Positions 16,613 to 25,886 of a stretch of 64,000 nucleotides of DNA are shown piece after piece (within the stretch, counting starts at the first letter, position 1; the number at the start of each line of letters is the position of its first letter). The notes beneath the pieces are model-generated. The model was given only the letters and a program-made list of their open reading frames with translations. It was not told the origin of the DNA and did no database searches. The position numbers and the translations under genes were made by a program. This DNA comes from Streptomyces sp. SCSIO 30461 (GTDB lineage: Bacteria > Actinomycetota > Actinomycetes > Streptomycetales > Streptomycetaceae), in assembly GCF_037023745.1 (NCBI RefSeq), contig NZ_CP146101.1:7872501-7936500 (forward strand), written 5' to 3'.

Positions 16613-18071
16613 TCCCCCGCACCCGGCCGCGCTCCACCGGACCCACCACAGGGCTCTCCAGAGTGGGCGCCCCGACCCCGCACTGCACCCGGCACTCGGG
16701 ATGGCAGCACGGCAGTGCCGGGCGGCGCACCAGCGTGAAGGCGAGCAGCGCGCCCAGCACCAGCACACCCGCGCACAACGGCATCGCCCGGCGGAAGGTC
16801 GCCGCGAACTCCTCCGGTACGCGGTACGCCTCCGGCCCCATGCCGACCAGCAGTGGCAGCGCGGCCACCGCCAGCAGGCCCGCGGCGCGGGCGGCGGCGT
16901 TGTTGATGCCACTCGCGATCCCGGCGCGTGCGGTGTCCACGGAAGCCAGCACCGTCGCGGTCAGCGGAGCCACCAGGGTGACCATGCCGAGGCCCAGCAC
17001 CAGCGTGGCCGGCAGCACGTCCGTGGGATACGAGGCGGCCGGGCCGACCCGCAGCATCAGCAGCACGCCGGCAGCGCAGACCAGCGGGCCGACCGTGAGC
17101 GGAATACGGGGGCCGATGCGTTCGCCCAGCGCGCCCGAGCGGGCGGAGAGGGTGAGCATCAGCAGGGTGGTGGGGAGCAGCGCGGTACCGGCGGCGAGTG
17201 CCGAGTAACCCGCGACGACCTGAAGCTGGAGGGCCGCCAGGAAGAAGAAGCCGCTGAAGGCCGCGTACACGCACAGGGTGACCAGGTTGACTGCGGTGAA
17301 CTGACGCGAGGAGAAGATCGACAGCGGCAGCATCGGCTCGGCACGGCGCCGCTCCACGGCCACGAAGGCGACCCCGGCCATCACTCCGGCCGCACCCGCC
17401 CACCAGGACATGTCGATGAGCCCGTACGTCACCAGCGCGAGGCTGAGCGCACCGAGCACCGCCCCGAGCACATCGAACCGGCCGTGGGCTCCCGGGTCCC
17501 TCGACTCGGGGACATGCCGCAGCGCGACGGGCAGGCATACGGCGGCCAGCGGGACGTTCAGCAGGAACACCCAGCGCCAGCCGGGGCCGTCGACCAGCCA
17601 GCCGCCGACGAACGGCCCCACGGCCGCGCCGACCCCGCCGAAACCTGACCACAGGCCGACGGCGCGGGCCCGGTCGTCCGGGTGGAAACTGGCCTGGATC
17701 AGCGCCAGCGACCCCGGGGTGAGCAGAGCGCCGCCGACGCCCTGGAGGGCCCGCGCGACGATCAGCAGCGTGGCGTTCGGCGCGAGCCCGCACATCAGCG
17801 AGGCGAGCGCGAACCACGCCACGCCGATCACGAACACCCGCCGCCTGCCGTAGCGGTCCCCGAGCGCCCCGCCCAGCAGGATCAGTCCGGCGAGGGTCAG
17901 CATGTAGGCGTTGACCGTCCACTGGAGCCCGGCCAGGTCGGCACCGAGGTCGTCACCGATGTGCGGGAGCGCGACATTCACGACGGTGGAGTCCAGCATC
18001 GCCATGCTGGACCCGAGGACGGTCGTCAGGACCACCCAGCGGCCGGTGGCCGTGCTGAGCCGGATGTCCAT
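16593..18071 (-). CDS. MFS drug/proton antiporter (EmrB/QacA-like)
   Basis: 492 aa. It has the 14-segment layout of the DHA2 group: opening TM with LGSSMAMLDSTVVNVALP, motif A-like GDRYGRRR after TM2, LQGVGGALLTPGSLALI, and the motif C-like stretch FGGVGAAVGPFVGGWLVD. The C-terminal tail is short and cytoplasmic with Cys-containing CCHPECRVQCG. It probably exports amphipathic compounds with proton exchange. No adjacent TetR/MarR regulator identifies a substrate. Confidence 0.9.
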   Translation of the reverse strand: MDIRLSTATGRWVVLTTVLGSSMAMLDSTVVNVALPHIGDDLGADLAGLQWTVNAYMLTLAGLILLGGALGDRYGRRRVFVIGVAWFALASLMCGLAPNATLLIVARALQGVGGALLTPGSLALIQASFHPDDRARAVGLWSGFGGVGAAVGPFVGGWLVDGPGWRWVFLLNVPLAAVCLPVALRHVPESRDPGAHGRFDVLGAVLGALSLALVTYGLIDMSWWAGAAGVMAGVAFVAVERRRAEPMLPLSIFSSRQFTAVNLVTLCVYAAFSGFFFLAALQLQVVAGYSALAAGTALLPTTLLMLTLSARSGALGERIGPRIPLTVGPLVCAAGVLLMLRVGPAASYPTDVLPATLVLGLGMVTLVAPLTATVLASVDTARAGIASGINNAAARAAGLLAVAALPLLVGMGPEAYRVPEEFAATFRRAMPLCAGVLVLGALLAFTLVRRPALPCCHPECRVQCGVGAPTLESPVVGPVERGRVRGTADEQD

Positions 18072-18221
18072 GTGGCAAGCCTAAGGGCCCGGCACGATGG
18101 GCCTCGGGCAGAGGTACCCGCACACGGCACGCGCCCCCAATGCGAACCCGGGTACCGCGGCGGATACGAGTCCCCCGTGTGCCGCACCCGCGGTGCCGCC
18201 GCCACAGAGCGCCCGGAAGCC

Positions 18222-19385
18222 TCAGGTCAGCCTGGTCAGAGCCCTGACCAGCGCGTCCGCGCCGGACTCCACCTTGCTCCGCGGGCATCCCACATTGATG
18301 CGGAGGAAGCCGTCCGCCCCGTACACCGCCCCCCGCATCATCGCCACGCCCTCTCGCTCTATCAGCTCGCGTTGGAGGATCTCATCGCTCACTCCCAGCG
18401 CCCGCAGGTCGATCCACGCCAGATAGCCGGCCTGCGGCGGAGTCCAGCGCAGCACCGGGAAGGCATCGCTCAGCCGCTCGGCGAGCAGGCTCAGGTTCCC
18501 GGCGACATAGTCGCGTGCCGCGTCCAGCCACGGCCCGCCCTGCCGGTAGGCCGCGACATGCGCCGTGAGCGAGAGCACCGACGGGGAGGCCAGCCCCTCC
18601 CCGCCCTCCATGCGGCTGGTGAACGCCGCGCGCTCCCCGGGGTCGCCGATGACCCCGTACGAGCCGTTCAGTGCCGGGAAGTTGAACGCCTTGGAGGCGG
18701 AGCTGATCAGCGCCCAGCGCCCGTCGCCCCCGGCGAACCGCGTCCATGGCAGATGCCGGTGCCCGTCATGGACGAAGTCGGCGTGGATCTCGTCGCTGAT
18801 CACGGCGACTCCGTGGGCCGCCGCCAGCCGGGCCGTCTCCACCAGCTCGGACTCCGTCCACACCAGGCCGGTCGGATTGTGGGGCGAGCACAGGACCAGC
18901 ACTTTCGTGTCGGGGCGTCCCAGTTCCCGCTCCAGCGCCACGGCATCCCCCAGCGGCACCCCGCGGAGCTCCCGGCCGAGCCCTGTCACCGCCTTGCGGA
19001 AGCCGTCATATGTCGGGGTGTGCACGACCACCCCGTCGCCGGGTCGCGTCCACATCCGCAGCAACTGGGACAGCTGGTTGAGCACGGAGGGCCCGTACAC
19101 GATCCGCTCCGGGTCGATCACGGTGCCGTGGCGGATCTCGTACCAGTCCCGTATCGCCTCGCGGAACTCGCTGAGACGCCAGTCCGTGTAGCCGAACACC
19201 CCGTGCGCGAGCCGTTCCCTCAGTGCGTCCAGCACGGGCGGCGCTGACGGAAAGTCCATGTCGGAGATCGTGAACGGCAGCAACCCGTCCGCACCGAAGC
19301 GGTCGGCGACGCCGTCCCACTGGACGCATGCGGTGCCCCGGCGGTCGATCGGCGTGTCGAAGTCGTATGTCGTCGCCATCGTCAT
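18222..19385 (-). CDS. PatB/MalY-type PLP aminotransferase or C-S lyase
   Basis: 387 aa from the ATG at 19383-19385 with AGGGAGGGG upstream. The N-terminus (FDTPIDRRGTACVQWDG, then LLPFTISDMDFPSAPPV) is characteristic of the MalY/PatB branch, which includes cystathionine beta-lyases and cysteine desulfhydrases. PLP-binding features are SPHNPTGLVW, ISDEIHADFV and the Lys in SSASKAFNFPAL. It may be a C-S lyase rather than a true aminotransferase. It lies alone between the MFS gene and the fba terminator. Confidence 0.85.
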   Translation of the reverse strand: MTMATTYDFDTPIDRRGTACVQWDGVADRFGADGLLPFTISDMDFPSAPPVLDALRERLAHGVFGYTDWRLSEFREAIRDWYEIRHGTVIDPERIVYGPSVLNQLSQLLRMWTRPGDGVVVHTPTYDGFRKAVTGLGRELRGVPLGDAVALERELGRPDTKVLVLCSPHNPTGLVWTESELVETARLAAAHGVAVISDEIHADFVHDGHRHLPWTRFAGGDGRWALISSASKAFNFPALNGSYGVIGDPGERAAFTSRMEGGEGLASPSVLSLTAHVAAYRQGGPWLDAARDYVAGNLSLLAERLSDAFPVLRWTPPQAGYLAWIDLRALGVSDEILQRELIEREGVAMMRGAVYGADGFLRINVGCPRSKVESGADALVRALTRLT

Positions 19386-19424
19386 GGCCCCTCCCTGATT
19401 CCCCGTCTTCCCCGGACAGGGCGA

Positions 19425-19460
19425 AGGCCCGGCACCGTCCCTGCGAACGGTGCCGGGCCT
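19425..19460 (-). terminator. fbaA terminator
   Basis: A 14-bp perfect stem (AGGCCCGGCACCGT pairing with ACGGTGCCGGGCCT) with an 8-nt loop sits 10 nt beyond the fbaA stop. Confidence 0.85.
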
Positions 19461-19470
19461 CTCCCACTGC

Positions 19471-20502
19471 CTACTTGAGCTTCGTGCCCGCGGAGCGCAG
19501 CGCCTGGCAGGCCTCCACGACACGCGCGGCCATGCCGGCCTCGGCCGCCTTGCCCCAGCTGCGCGGGTCGTAGGTCTTCTTCGAGCCGACCTCGCCGTCG
19601 ACCTTCAGCACACCGTCGTAGTTCTTGAACATGTGGTCAGCGACGGGACGGGTGAAGGCGTACTGGGTGTCGGTGTCCAGGTTCATCTTCACCACACCGT
19701 TCTCCAGCGCGGTGGCGATCTCCTCGACCGTGGAGCCGGAGCCGCCGTGGAAGACGAAGTCGAACGGGGCAGAGTCGGCCGGCTTGCCGAACTTCGCCGC
19801 CACACCGGCCTGGAGGTCCTTGAGCAGCTCGGGGCGGAGCACCACGTTGCCCGGCTTGTAGACACCGTGGACGTTTCCGAAGGACGCGGCCAGCAGGTAG
19901 CGGCCCTGCTCACCCAGACCCAGGGCTTCGGCGGTGCGGATGGCGTCCTCGACGGTGGTGTAGAGCTCGTCGTTGATCTCGTGGGTGACGCCGTCCTCCT
20001 CTCCGCCGGTCGGGGTGATCTCGACCTCAAGGATGATCTTGGCGGCTGCCGCCCGGGGCAGCAGCTCCTGGGCGATGGCCAGGTTGTCGGCCAGGGTCTC
20101 GGCGGAACCGTCCCACATGTGGGACTGGAACAGCGGAGCCTGCCCGTTGGCGACGCGCTGCTCGGAGATGGCAAGCAGCGGACGGACATAGCTGTCCAGC
20201 TTGTCCTTGGGGCAGTGGTCGGTGTGCAGCGCGATGTTGACGTCGTACTTCGCGGCGACGATGTGGGCGAACTCGGCGAGGGCGACGGCGCCGGTCACCA
20301 TGTCCTTGTTGTGCTGGCCGCCGAGGAACTCCGCGCCACCGGTGGAAATCTGGACGATGCCGTCGCTCTCGGCCTCAGCGAAACCGCGCAGCGCAGCGTG
20401 CAGGGTCTGGGACGAGGTGACGTTGATGGCCGGGTAGGCGAACTTGCCTGCCTTCGCCCGGTCGAGCATCTCGTTGTAGACCTCGGGGGTTGCGATGGGC
20501 AT
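19471..20502 (-). CDS. fbaA: Class II fructose-bisphosphate aldolase
   Basis: 343 aa zinc aldolase that interconverts fructose 1,6-bisphosphate with dihydroxyacetone phosphate and glyceraldehyde 3-phosphate. Zinc and catalytic landmarks are ALHTDHCPKDKLDSY, ILEVEITPTGGEEDGV, AASFGNVHGVYKPGN and the phosphate-binding VFHGGSGST with VKMNLDTDTQYA. AAGGAG lies 9 nt before the ATG. It is a single gene with a strong terminator; parS lies in the gap upstream. Confidence 0.97.
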   Translation of the reverse strand: MPIATPEVYNEMLDRAKAGKFAYPAINVTSSQTLHAALRGFAEAESDGIVQISTGGAEFLGGQHNKDMVTGAVALAEFAHIVAAKYDVNIALHTDHCPKDKLDSYVRPLLAISEQRVANGQAPLFQSHMWDGSAETLADNLAIAQELLPRAAAAKIILEVEITPTGGEEDGVTHEINDELYTTVEDAIRTAEALGLGEQGRYLLAASFGNVHGVYKPGNVVLRPELLKDLQAGVAAKFGKPADSAPFDFVFHGGSGSTVEEIATALENGVVKMNLDTDTQYAFTRPVADHMFKNYDGVLKVDGEVGSKKTYDPRSWGKAAEAGMAARVVEACQALRSAGTKLK

Positions 20503-20627
20503 CTGTCCGCTCCTTGTGATGTGCGGTGTGCGTTGCTAGGCCCTGACCTGGGGGGCGACGTCATCGTCGCACCTATCTTTCCAGACGCCCACGGGGAGTC
20601 CCAGGGTCCTGCGGAGAAGGGGCAGGC

Positions 20628-20641
20628 GTTTCACGTGAAAC
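20628..20641. promoter_or_regulatory. parS centromere-like site (ParB binding)
   Basis: GTTTCACGTGAAAC is a perfect 14-bp palindrome identical to the Streptomyces parS consensus. It sits in the fbaA-pyrE intergenic region, where parS is expected to be non-coding. The chromosomal ParB that nucleates on parS is encoded elsewhere; the ParB-like gene at 60236 belongs to a mobile element. Confidence 0.85.
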
Positions 20642-20736
20642 CTCCCGGAACCGATGGACCTCGCGGAACCATGCGGAATCCCGCGGAACCATGCGGAACC
20701 GCGCGGAGCCCCGTGAAGCGCCCGCCCATCGGCACA

Positions 20737-21276
20737 TCAGCCCAGGCCGAGGTCAGTCAGCTGGAAACCGGTCAGATAGGGCAGCCCGGCCTCCGCGATG
20801 GCTCCGGCCGCACCCCGGTCCACGATCGTGGCCACCGCGACCACCTCGCCACCTGCCTCACGGACAGCCTCGACGGCGGTGAGCGGGGAGCCACCGGTGG
20901 TGGAGGTGTCCTCGACCACCAGGCAGCGGCGGCCCTTGACGTCGGCGCCCTCGATACGGCGCTGCATACCGTGGGTCTTCTGGGCCTTCCGTACGACGAA
21001 GGCGTCCAGCCGCCCACCGCGCGCGGCCGAGGCGTGCAGCATCGAGGTCGCCACCGGGTCGGCGCCCAGGGTCAGACCGCCGACACAGTCGTAGTCCAGC
21101 TCCTTGGTCAGATCGAGCATCACCTGACCGACCATCGGCGCGGCCTCGCCGTCCAGCGTGATCCGGCGAAGGTCGATGTAGTAGTCGGCCTCACGACCCG
21201 ACGAAAGGGTCACCTTGCCGTGCACCACGGCCTTGTCCTTGATCTGCCGGAGCAGCTCAGCACGTACGTCAGTCAT
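20737..21276 (-). CDS. pyrE: Orotate phosphoribosyltransferase
   Basis: 179 aa. It attaches PRPP to orotate to give OMP in pyrimidine synthesis. The PRPP-binding motif is CLVVEDTSTTGGSP; SGREADYYIDLRRITLDGEA and the RKAQKTHGMQRRIEG flexible loop are also typical. The ATG at 21274-21276 is used; a GTG two codons upstream (21282) is equally possible because no strong ribosome-binding site distinguishes them. Confidence 0.95.
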   Translation of the reverse strand: MTDVRAELLRQIKDKAVVHGKVTLSSGREADYYIDLRRITLDGEAAPMVGQVMLDLTKELDYDCVGGLTLGADPVATSMLHASAARGGRLDAFVVRKAQKTHGMQRRIEGADVKGRRCLVVEDTSTTGGSPLTAVEAVREAGGEVVAVATIVDRGAAGAIAEAGLPYLTGFQLTDLGLG

Positions 21277-21328
21277 GGTCACGAGCTTAGGGCCTCTCGT
21301 TTGGATCTTGCCGGGCTCCGTCGGAGGC

Positions 21329-22132
21329 CTACCCGAGCCTCCGCCATGCCCAGGTCGCGGACATCTCCAGCGGGTCGACGGGCGTGACGAGACGGGGATC
21401 GGTGTTCAGCCCGTTCGGGGGGCCGGACTGGGGCTCCACACAGACGGCCTCAGGCTGCTCGTCGTAGACCACGACCCACGGCGACCTGCTGGTGACCTTG
21501 AGTTCAAGGCGCTCGGGCCAGGTGATCGTGACATCGACGCCGTCGGTCATACCGAAGCAGTCGTCCCACGGCCCGGGGGCGGGTCCGATCCTGCGGCCGG
21601 TGGGCAGATGGTCGTCGCCACGCTCCTCCTGCCAATCGGGGGTGAACGTGAGCTGCGCGTCCTTGCCGTCGGGAAACGGGTTGCGCAGGAACCAGGGGTG
21701 CCAGCCGGCCTGGGCGGGGAACGAGTCGTCGTAGGTCTCCACACCGAGCCGAAGCGTGAGGGAGTCCTCGGCCAGCTCGAAGATCTGGGTGACCCGTCCG
21801 GTGTACGGCCAGGGCTCGGCGAGGTCGTAGGTGAACGCGGCGGTGGTGGGCGTCACTCCCGGCGCGAGGCGCCAGACCGAGTCGCGGCCGGTGCCGTGGA
21901 TGGCGTGCGGCGGGGAATTCAGCGGCAACTGATGGACGGTCGCACCGTTGCGGAACCGGCCGTCCCTCGTCCTGCCGCAGAACGGCACCATGGGGAAGCA
22001 GCCATAGCGCTCGCCCTGCCGGAGAAGCTCGGTCCCCGCGATCCGCAGACTGCTGATCCGGCAGCCGTTCAGGGGGGCCACGGTCAGCTCGACATCTCCG
22101 GCGCTGAGCCGGACGTGCTCTTCACTACTCAC
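21329..22132 (-). CDS. Aldose 1-epimerase family protein
   Basis: 267 aa galactose-mutarotase-like beta-sandwich. Family features are FPMVPFCGRTRDGRF, the His-containing PPHAIHGTGRDSVW, GWHPWFLR and a catalytic Glu region AVCVEPQSGPPNGL. It probably interconverts anomers of a hexose or hexose phosphate. No sugar operon surrounds it, so the substrate is open. Confidence 0.85.
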   Translation of the reverse strand: MSSEEHVRLSAGDVELTVAPLNGCRISSLRIAGTELLRQGERYGCFPMVPFCGRTRDGRFRNGATVHQLPLNSPPHAIHGTGRDSVWRLAPGVTPTTAAFTYDLAEPWPYTGRVTQIFELAEDSLTLRLGVETYDDSFPAQAGWHPWFLRNPFPDGKDAQLTFTPDWQEERGDDHLPTGRRIGPAPGPWDDCFGMTDGVDVTITWPERLELKVTSRSPWVVVYDEQPEAVCVEPQSGPPNGLNTDPRLVTPVDPLEMSATWAWRRLG

Positions 22133-22152
22133 ACCCCGACACTACTGGCCTG

Positions 22153-23175
22153 CTACCGCCTGCGCCGCAGGGCGCGTCCGACAACCACCGCCGATGCGAT
22201 GGCGATTGCCGCCGCGGGTGCGATCCAGCGCAGCGCCCCGGCCGATGCCGCGGACTGGGGCGGGGGCATGGGCGCGTAACGGCCGCGCGGGGGTGCGTGG
22301 TCGACCTCCTCCGCGCTGCGCCCGATCATCGTGCGCCGGGCGTGGGCCGCCTCTGCGGGGGGTTCACCGACGACCGCGAACTCGTCCTGCGCCAGGGGGT
22401 CCAGGGCCGAGGGAGGTACCTCGGCGTCGAAGAGGGAACTGCCGTTCACGCCGTTCGTACCGGTGCCGCCATTCGTATCGCTGCCGTCGCTCGCACCGCT
22501 GCCGCCCTTCGCCCCGTTCACGCCGTTCGTACCGGTGCCGCCATTCGTATCGCTGCCGTCGCTCGCACCGCTGCCGCCCTTCGCCCCGTTCACGCCGTTC
22601 ACGCCGTTCTCGGCGCCACTCGCCTCGTCGGCGCCGGCCGCGCCCTCGGCCCACAGGCCCTCATCGGCGGTGTCCTGGGCCCCGTCCCCGTCCGTCGGCC
22701 CGGTAGGTTCCGCCGCCGCATCGGCCGCCGCGGAAGACGGGCCGCCGCGCGCCAGCAGCGTGAGCCCCGAGGCGAAACGCTCCAGCAGACGAATCGCCGT
22801 CTGCGCGGTCGCCTCCCGCGGCAACCCGGCCAGGCGGCCCTCCGCGTGCGAGGTGCCACTGAAGCCGAGGGTCGTACCGCCCTCGACCGGGGTGAGCCGC
22901 AGGGTGAGCACGAGCTTCACGGCACCGGAGCCGCGTGCCTCGATACCCTCGCCCTCGATGGCGAAGTCGCCGCCCGACCGCTCGGCGATCCGCAACTCCC
23001 CGCGATAGGTGATCGTGTGGCTGCCCACCCGGACCCGCAGACGGCCCGTGAGGGGGCCCGCCGAAGCGTCGGCGTCACGTTGCAGACCGGGCACACAGCG
23101 CGCGACGCGTGCCGGGTCGGCCAGCGTCTGACGGAGGGCCTCTGCCGGAACCGGTACGAACACCTCATGCTCCAT
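22153..23175 (-). CDS. CoxG-like SRPBCC protein with repeat linker and C-terminal membrane anchor
   Basis: 340 aa. Residues 1-145 form an SRPBCC (CoxG-type) domain starting MEHEVFVPVPAEALRQTLAD and containing CVPGLQ and FSGTSHAEGRLAGLP. Residues about 146-275 are a Gly/Ala/Asn/Asp-rich linker with two exact copies of a 24-residue unit. The C-terminus is a membrane helix (WIAPAAAIAIASAVVVGRAL) followed by Arg residues. In carbon monoxide dehydrogenase systems CoxG is membrane-associated, but no cox genes are present here, so it may bind a lipid or quinone-like ligand. The linker is likely to vary in length between strains. Confidence 0.75.
   Translation of the reverse strand: MEHEVFVPVPAEALRQTLADPARVARCVPGLQRDADASAGPLTGRLRVRVGSHTITYRGELRIAERSGGDFAIEGEGIEARGSGAVKLVLTLRLTPVEGGTTLGFSGTSHAEGRLAGLPREATAQTAIRLLERFASGLTLLARGGPSSAAADAAAEPTGPTDGDGAQDTADEGLWAEGAAGADEASGAENGVNGVNGAKGGSGASDGSDTNGGTGTNGVNGAKGGSGASDGSDTNGGTGTNGVNGSSLFDAEVPPSALDPLAQDEFAVVGEPPAEAAHARRTMIGRSAEEVDHAPPRGRYAPMPPPQSAASAGALRWIAPAAAIAIASAVVVGRALRRRR
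22442..22597. repeat. 72-bp in-frame tandem repeat in the CoxG-like gene
   Basis: Two exact 72-bp units begin at 22442 and 22514, followed by the first bases of a third at 22586. Each encodes the 24-residue Gly/Asn/Ser/Asp-rich linker unit. Confidence 0.9.
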
Positions 23176-23225
23176 GGAAACCGAGCCTACTCAGCCCTGG
23201 CCCGCAGGTCGCCGTTCTCGCGTCG

Positions 23226-24962
23226 TCAATCCGTGTAGCGGGGGTGCAGCAGTGTCGACGGCAGGACGCCGTCAGGCCGCTCCCCGACCAGGCTCACCGT
23301 GCCCGGCCCGAGCACCGGCCGCCCCGCCACCGGGCTCCCCGCCGCACCGTCCCCCGCCGACGCCAGCGCCGACGCCGACGCCGTAGGCGGAGCATCGGTC
23401 GCCGCCGCCAGCACAAGACCGCGTCCCGGCAGCCCCCGCACCCGGTACGGCACCGTCGCGAGACCCGCCGAGCGCATGGTGGCCTCCACCGTCCAGTACG
23501 TACGGGAGCCGTCCGCGAGCGGTCCGGCGTTCACCGCCATCCGCCCGCCCGCGGCCAGCGCTGCGGACGCGAGCCCGTAGAACTCCTGCGAATACAGCTT
23601 CGTGCCGACTGTGGTCAGCGGCGCCGGCAGGTCCGCGACGACCACGTCGTACGCACCGGTCCGCGCGGTACGCAGCCAGTCGAAGGCGTCCGCACACGCC
23701 ACCCGCAGCCGCTGATCGCGGTACACGTGCCCGTTCAGCGCACTGAGCGCCGGATTCGTACGGGCCAGCCGGATCATCCCGGGGTCCCGCTCCACCAGGG
23801 TCACCGTGCGCACCCCCGCGTACCGCAGCAGTTCGCGGGCCACCAGCCCGTCGCCGCCGCCGAGGACCAGCACCCGCGCGTGCGGGCCACGCATCGCCTC
23901 GCGCACCAGAGCCTGCTGATAGCGCCCCGCGTCCCGGCCGCTCGCCCGCAGATGCCCGTCCAGGAACAGGTCCGGCGGGCCCTTGGGCGTGCCGGTCAGC
24001 ACGACCTCCTGCATACCGGTGCGCACGGCGACCCGCACCGGCTCCCCGTAGAACGCCCGGCGTGCAGCCGACTCGAACTCCCCGGCGAGCGCGGTGGTCG
24101 TGGCGAGCAGCACCAGCACCGTCGCATTGGTCACCAGCACCCAGCCGCGGGCGCGTACCGACAGGTCGTTTCGGAACAGCCACAGCACCAGCACCCCGCC
24201 CGCCACCACGTTGACCGCGCCGGTCAGCAGGGCGCCGGTGAGCTGCCCGAGCCAGGGCAGGAGGAGGAAGGGGAAGGCGAGACCGCCGACCAGGGCGCCC
24301 ACATAGTCGGCGGCGAACAGGTCGGCGACCGTGCCCACCGCATCCTGGTCGGCCTGTTCTGCCCGCTCGGCCCGCTCCTGCTGTGCGTGCTGCTCGTGTC
24401 GGTCGTGTCGGTCGTGTCGGTCATGGCAGGTGGCGTGCCGGGAAGCCCGCTGGATCAGCGACATCAGCAGCGGGATCTCGGCCCCGATCAGCACCCCGAT
24501 CGCCAGCGAGAAAACCACCAGCGCGGGCCGTGCCTCACCGAACCAGGCGAACGCCCCGTACAGCACCAGGGCAGAGCTGCCGCCGATCAACGCCAGCGCC
24601 GCCTCCACCAGGGCGAAGCCGACCGCCGCATGGCAGCGCAGCCGCTTGGCGAGCAGCGAACCGAGGCCCATCGCGAAGACCATCACGGACAGGACCACGG
24701 ATGCCTGGGTGACCGAGTCACCGCCCACATACGAGGCGAGCGCGACCAGTTCGAGTTCGTACACCAGCCCGCAGGCGGCGCAGACGAAGACCACGAGGAG
24801 AACCGGGAACCGGCCGGGACCGGTACGGACGGACCCGCGTGCCGGCGCCGCGCCGTGCGGCTTCAGCGGCCCACCGAGCGGCGGTCCCGCCCCGCCCCCG
24901 AGCGATCGCTCGCCGCTGTGCGGCAGTACGGCGGGCGGCGCTGGCGACGGCGGGTCGGTCAT
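23226..24962 (-). CDS. Membrane-bound spermidine-synthase-like protein
   Basis: 578 aa. The N-terminal half has about seven membrane segments ([41 protein letters not shown] and others). The C-terminal half is a Rossmann aminopropyltransferase domain with [27 protein letters not shown], and [10 protein letters not shown] in place of the usual D-(A/S/P)-P active-site stretch. A His/Arg/Gln-rich loop ([17 protein letters not shown]) between membrane segments is unusual. Polyamine synthesis is uncertain, because membrane homologues often have unknown substrates. No decarboxylase gene is nearby. Confidence 0.8.
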   Translation of the reverse strand: MTDPPSPAPPAVLPHSGERSLGGGAGPPLGGPLKPHGAAPARGSVRTGPGRFPVLLVVFVCAACGLVYELELVALASYVGGDSVTQASVVLSVMVFAMGLGSLLAKRLRCHAAVGFALVEAALALIGGSSALVLYGAFAWFGEARPALVVFSLAIGVLIGAEIPLLMSLIQRASRHATCHDRHDRHDRHEQHAQQERAERAEQADQDAVGTVADLFAADYVGALVGGLAFPFLLLPWLGQLTGALLTGAVNVVAGGVLVLWLFRNDLSVRARGWVLVTNATVLVLLATTTALAGEFESAARRAFYGEPVRVAVRTGMQEVVLTGTPKGPPDLFLDGHLRASGRDAGRYQQALVREAMRGPHARVLVLGGGDGLVARELLRYAGVRTVTLVERDPGMIRLARTNPALSALNGHVYRDQRLRVACADAFDWLRTARTGAYDVVVADLPAPLTTVGTKLYSQEFYGLASAALAAGGRMAVNAGPLADGSRTYWTVEATMRSAGLATVPYRVRGLPGRGLVLAAATDAPPTASASALASAGDGAAGSPVAGRPVLGPGTVSLVGERPDGVLPSTLLHPRYTD

Positions 24963-25047
24963 GGCGTAACGCTACGTCACATCGATATGTACATCTTGTC
25001 ACCCACACGGATGCAATTGCCGCAAAATGCCGCTCCGGTGGGTGAAA

Positions 25048-25566
25048 TCAGAGTGCGGCGGGCACGCGTGCGCCCACCCTGGTACGCGTCACCACCAACT
25101 GCCCCTCCTGGGGATATGCGTGCCAGGTACGCCATCGCACCTGCCCGTCGAGCCGCTGCGCCACCATCGCGGTGAAGGCGTGCGGTGAGCCGGGGAACGT
25201 ACCCGCAAGACCGTTCGGATGGTCGGCGACCAGCGAAAGCAACTCCTGTGCGCGGCCCGCGAACGAGCCCTGCGACAGGGTCTCGACATGTGCCGCGAAC
25301 TGGTACTCCCACCCGCCGATCCGTTTGGCCACGCCGAGCGGCAGCGGGGTGCTGCTGCCGGGGATGCAGGCCACGGTCTCGGAGCAGACACCCTGCTCCT
25401 CTTCGAGCAGCACCTGGTGCGAGGCACCGAGCAGCCGTAACTGCATCTTCGCACCCGCCAGTTCGAGATCCAGCACGGCGAGGGCGGGCAGCGGTTCCCG
25501 ACCCAGCGCCCACGCCAGATCGGCTGCGCGGGTGTCGGTGTAGGACGTCTTCAGGGTCGTGAGCAT
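25048..25566 (-). CDS. DUF2617 family protein
   Basis: 172 aa from the ATG at 25564-25566 with GGAG 8 nt upstream. It starts MLTTLKTSYTDTRAADLAWALG, and the body (EEEQGVCSETVACIPGSSTPLPLGVAKR, GGWEYQFAAHVE, HPNGLAGTFPGSPHAFTAM) matches the actinobacterial DUF2617 family from memory. Function is unknown. It follows the spermidine-synthase-like gene's promoter side on the same strand, an arrangement I recall as conserved. Confidence 0.75.
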   Translation of the reverse strand: MLTTLKTSYTDTRAADLAWALGREPLPALAVLDLELAGAKMQLRLLGASHQVLLEEEQGVCSETVACIPGSSTPLPLGVAKRIGGWEYQFAAHVETLSQGSFAGRAQELLSLVADHPNGLAGTFPGSPHAFTAMVAQRLDGQVRWRTWHAYPQEGQLVVTRTRVGARVPAAL

Positions 25567-25886
25567 GGGTCGGCTCCGCAGACACGCGTAACGGGTTGAC
25601 GGGCGGTCCTGGACGCCCCGGAGCAGGCACAGGGGTAAGGGACCGCCTGCTCGGCGCCCCGCTTCAGGGCTCGAGGGCTGGAGGTTCTCCACAGCGAGGG
25701 AAGCATGAGGTGCGCGCCGGTCACAGGGCTTTTACCCAACCGGGCCCGGATTCCATCCCCCCGGGGGCCTTACTGTTCAACTGTTCAACCGAATTGCATC
25801 CCGAACGTCAATGTGACGACGCCCGGGTGGGATTGAACCTCACCCGGACGCATGTTCCGCGCATCCATGTCATCCGCATGTGCCGC
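25567..25886. other. 320-bp intergenic region
   Basis: No gene is supported. It holds the promoter side of the DUF2617 gene, a direct repeat TGTTCAAC-TGTTCAAC near 25774-25789, and a hairpin (CCGGGTG at 25823-25829 with CACCCGG at 25841-25847) that probably terminates the small Gly/Cys-rich gene. Confidence 0.5.
25823..25847 (-). terminator. Hairpin after the Gly/Cys-rich small gene
   Basis: A 7-bp stem CCGGGTG/CACCCGG with an 11-nt loop lies 40 nt past the stop codon at 25887. Confidence 0.5.

Noticed and set aside
22331..23008. Pro/Ser/Phe repeat protein on the + strand opposite the CoxG-like gene
   Set aside because: The repeat is the antisense reading of the 72-bp linker repeat; there is no ribosome-binding site and the minus frame has a recognisable domain.
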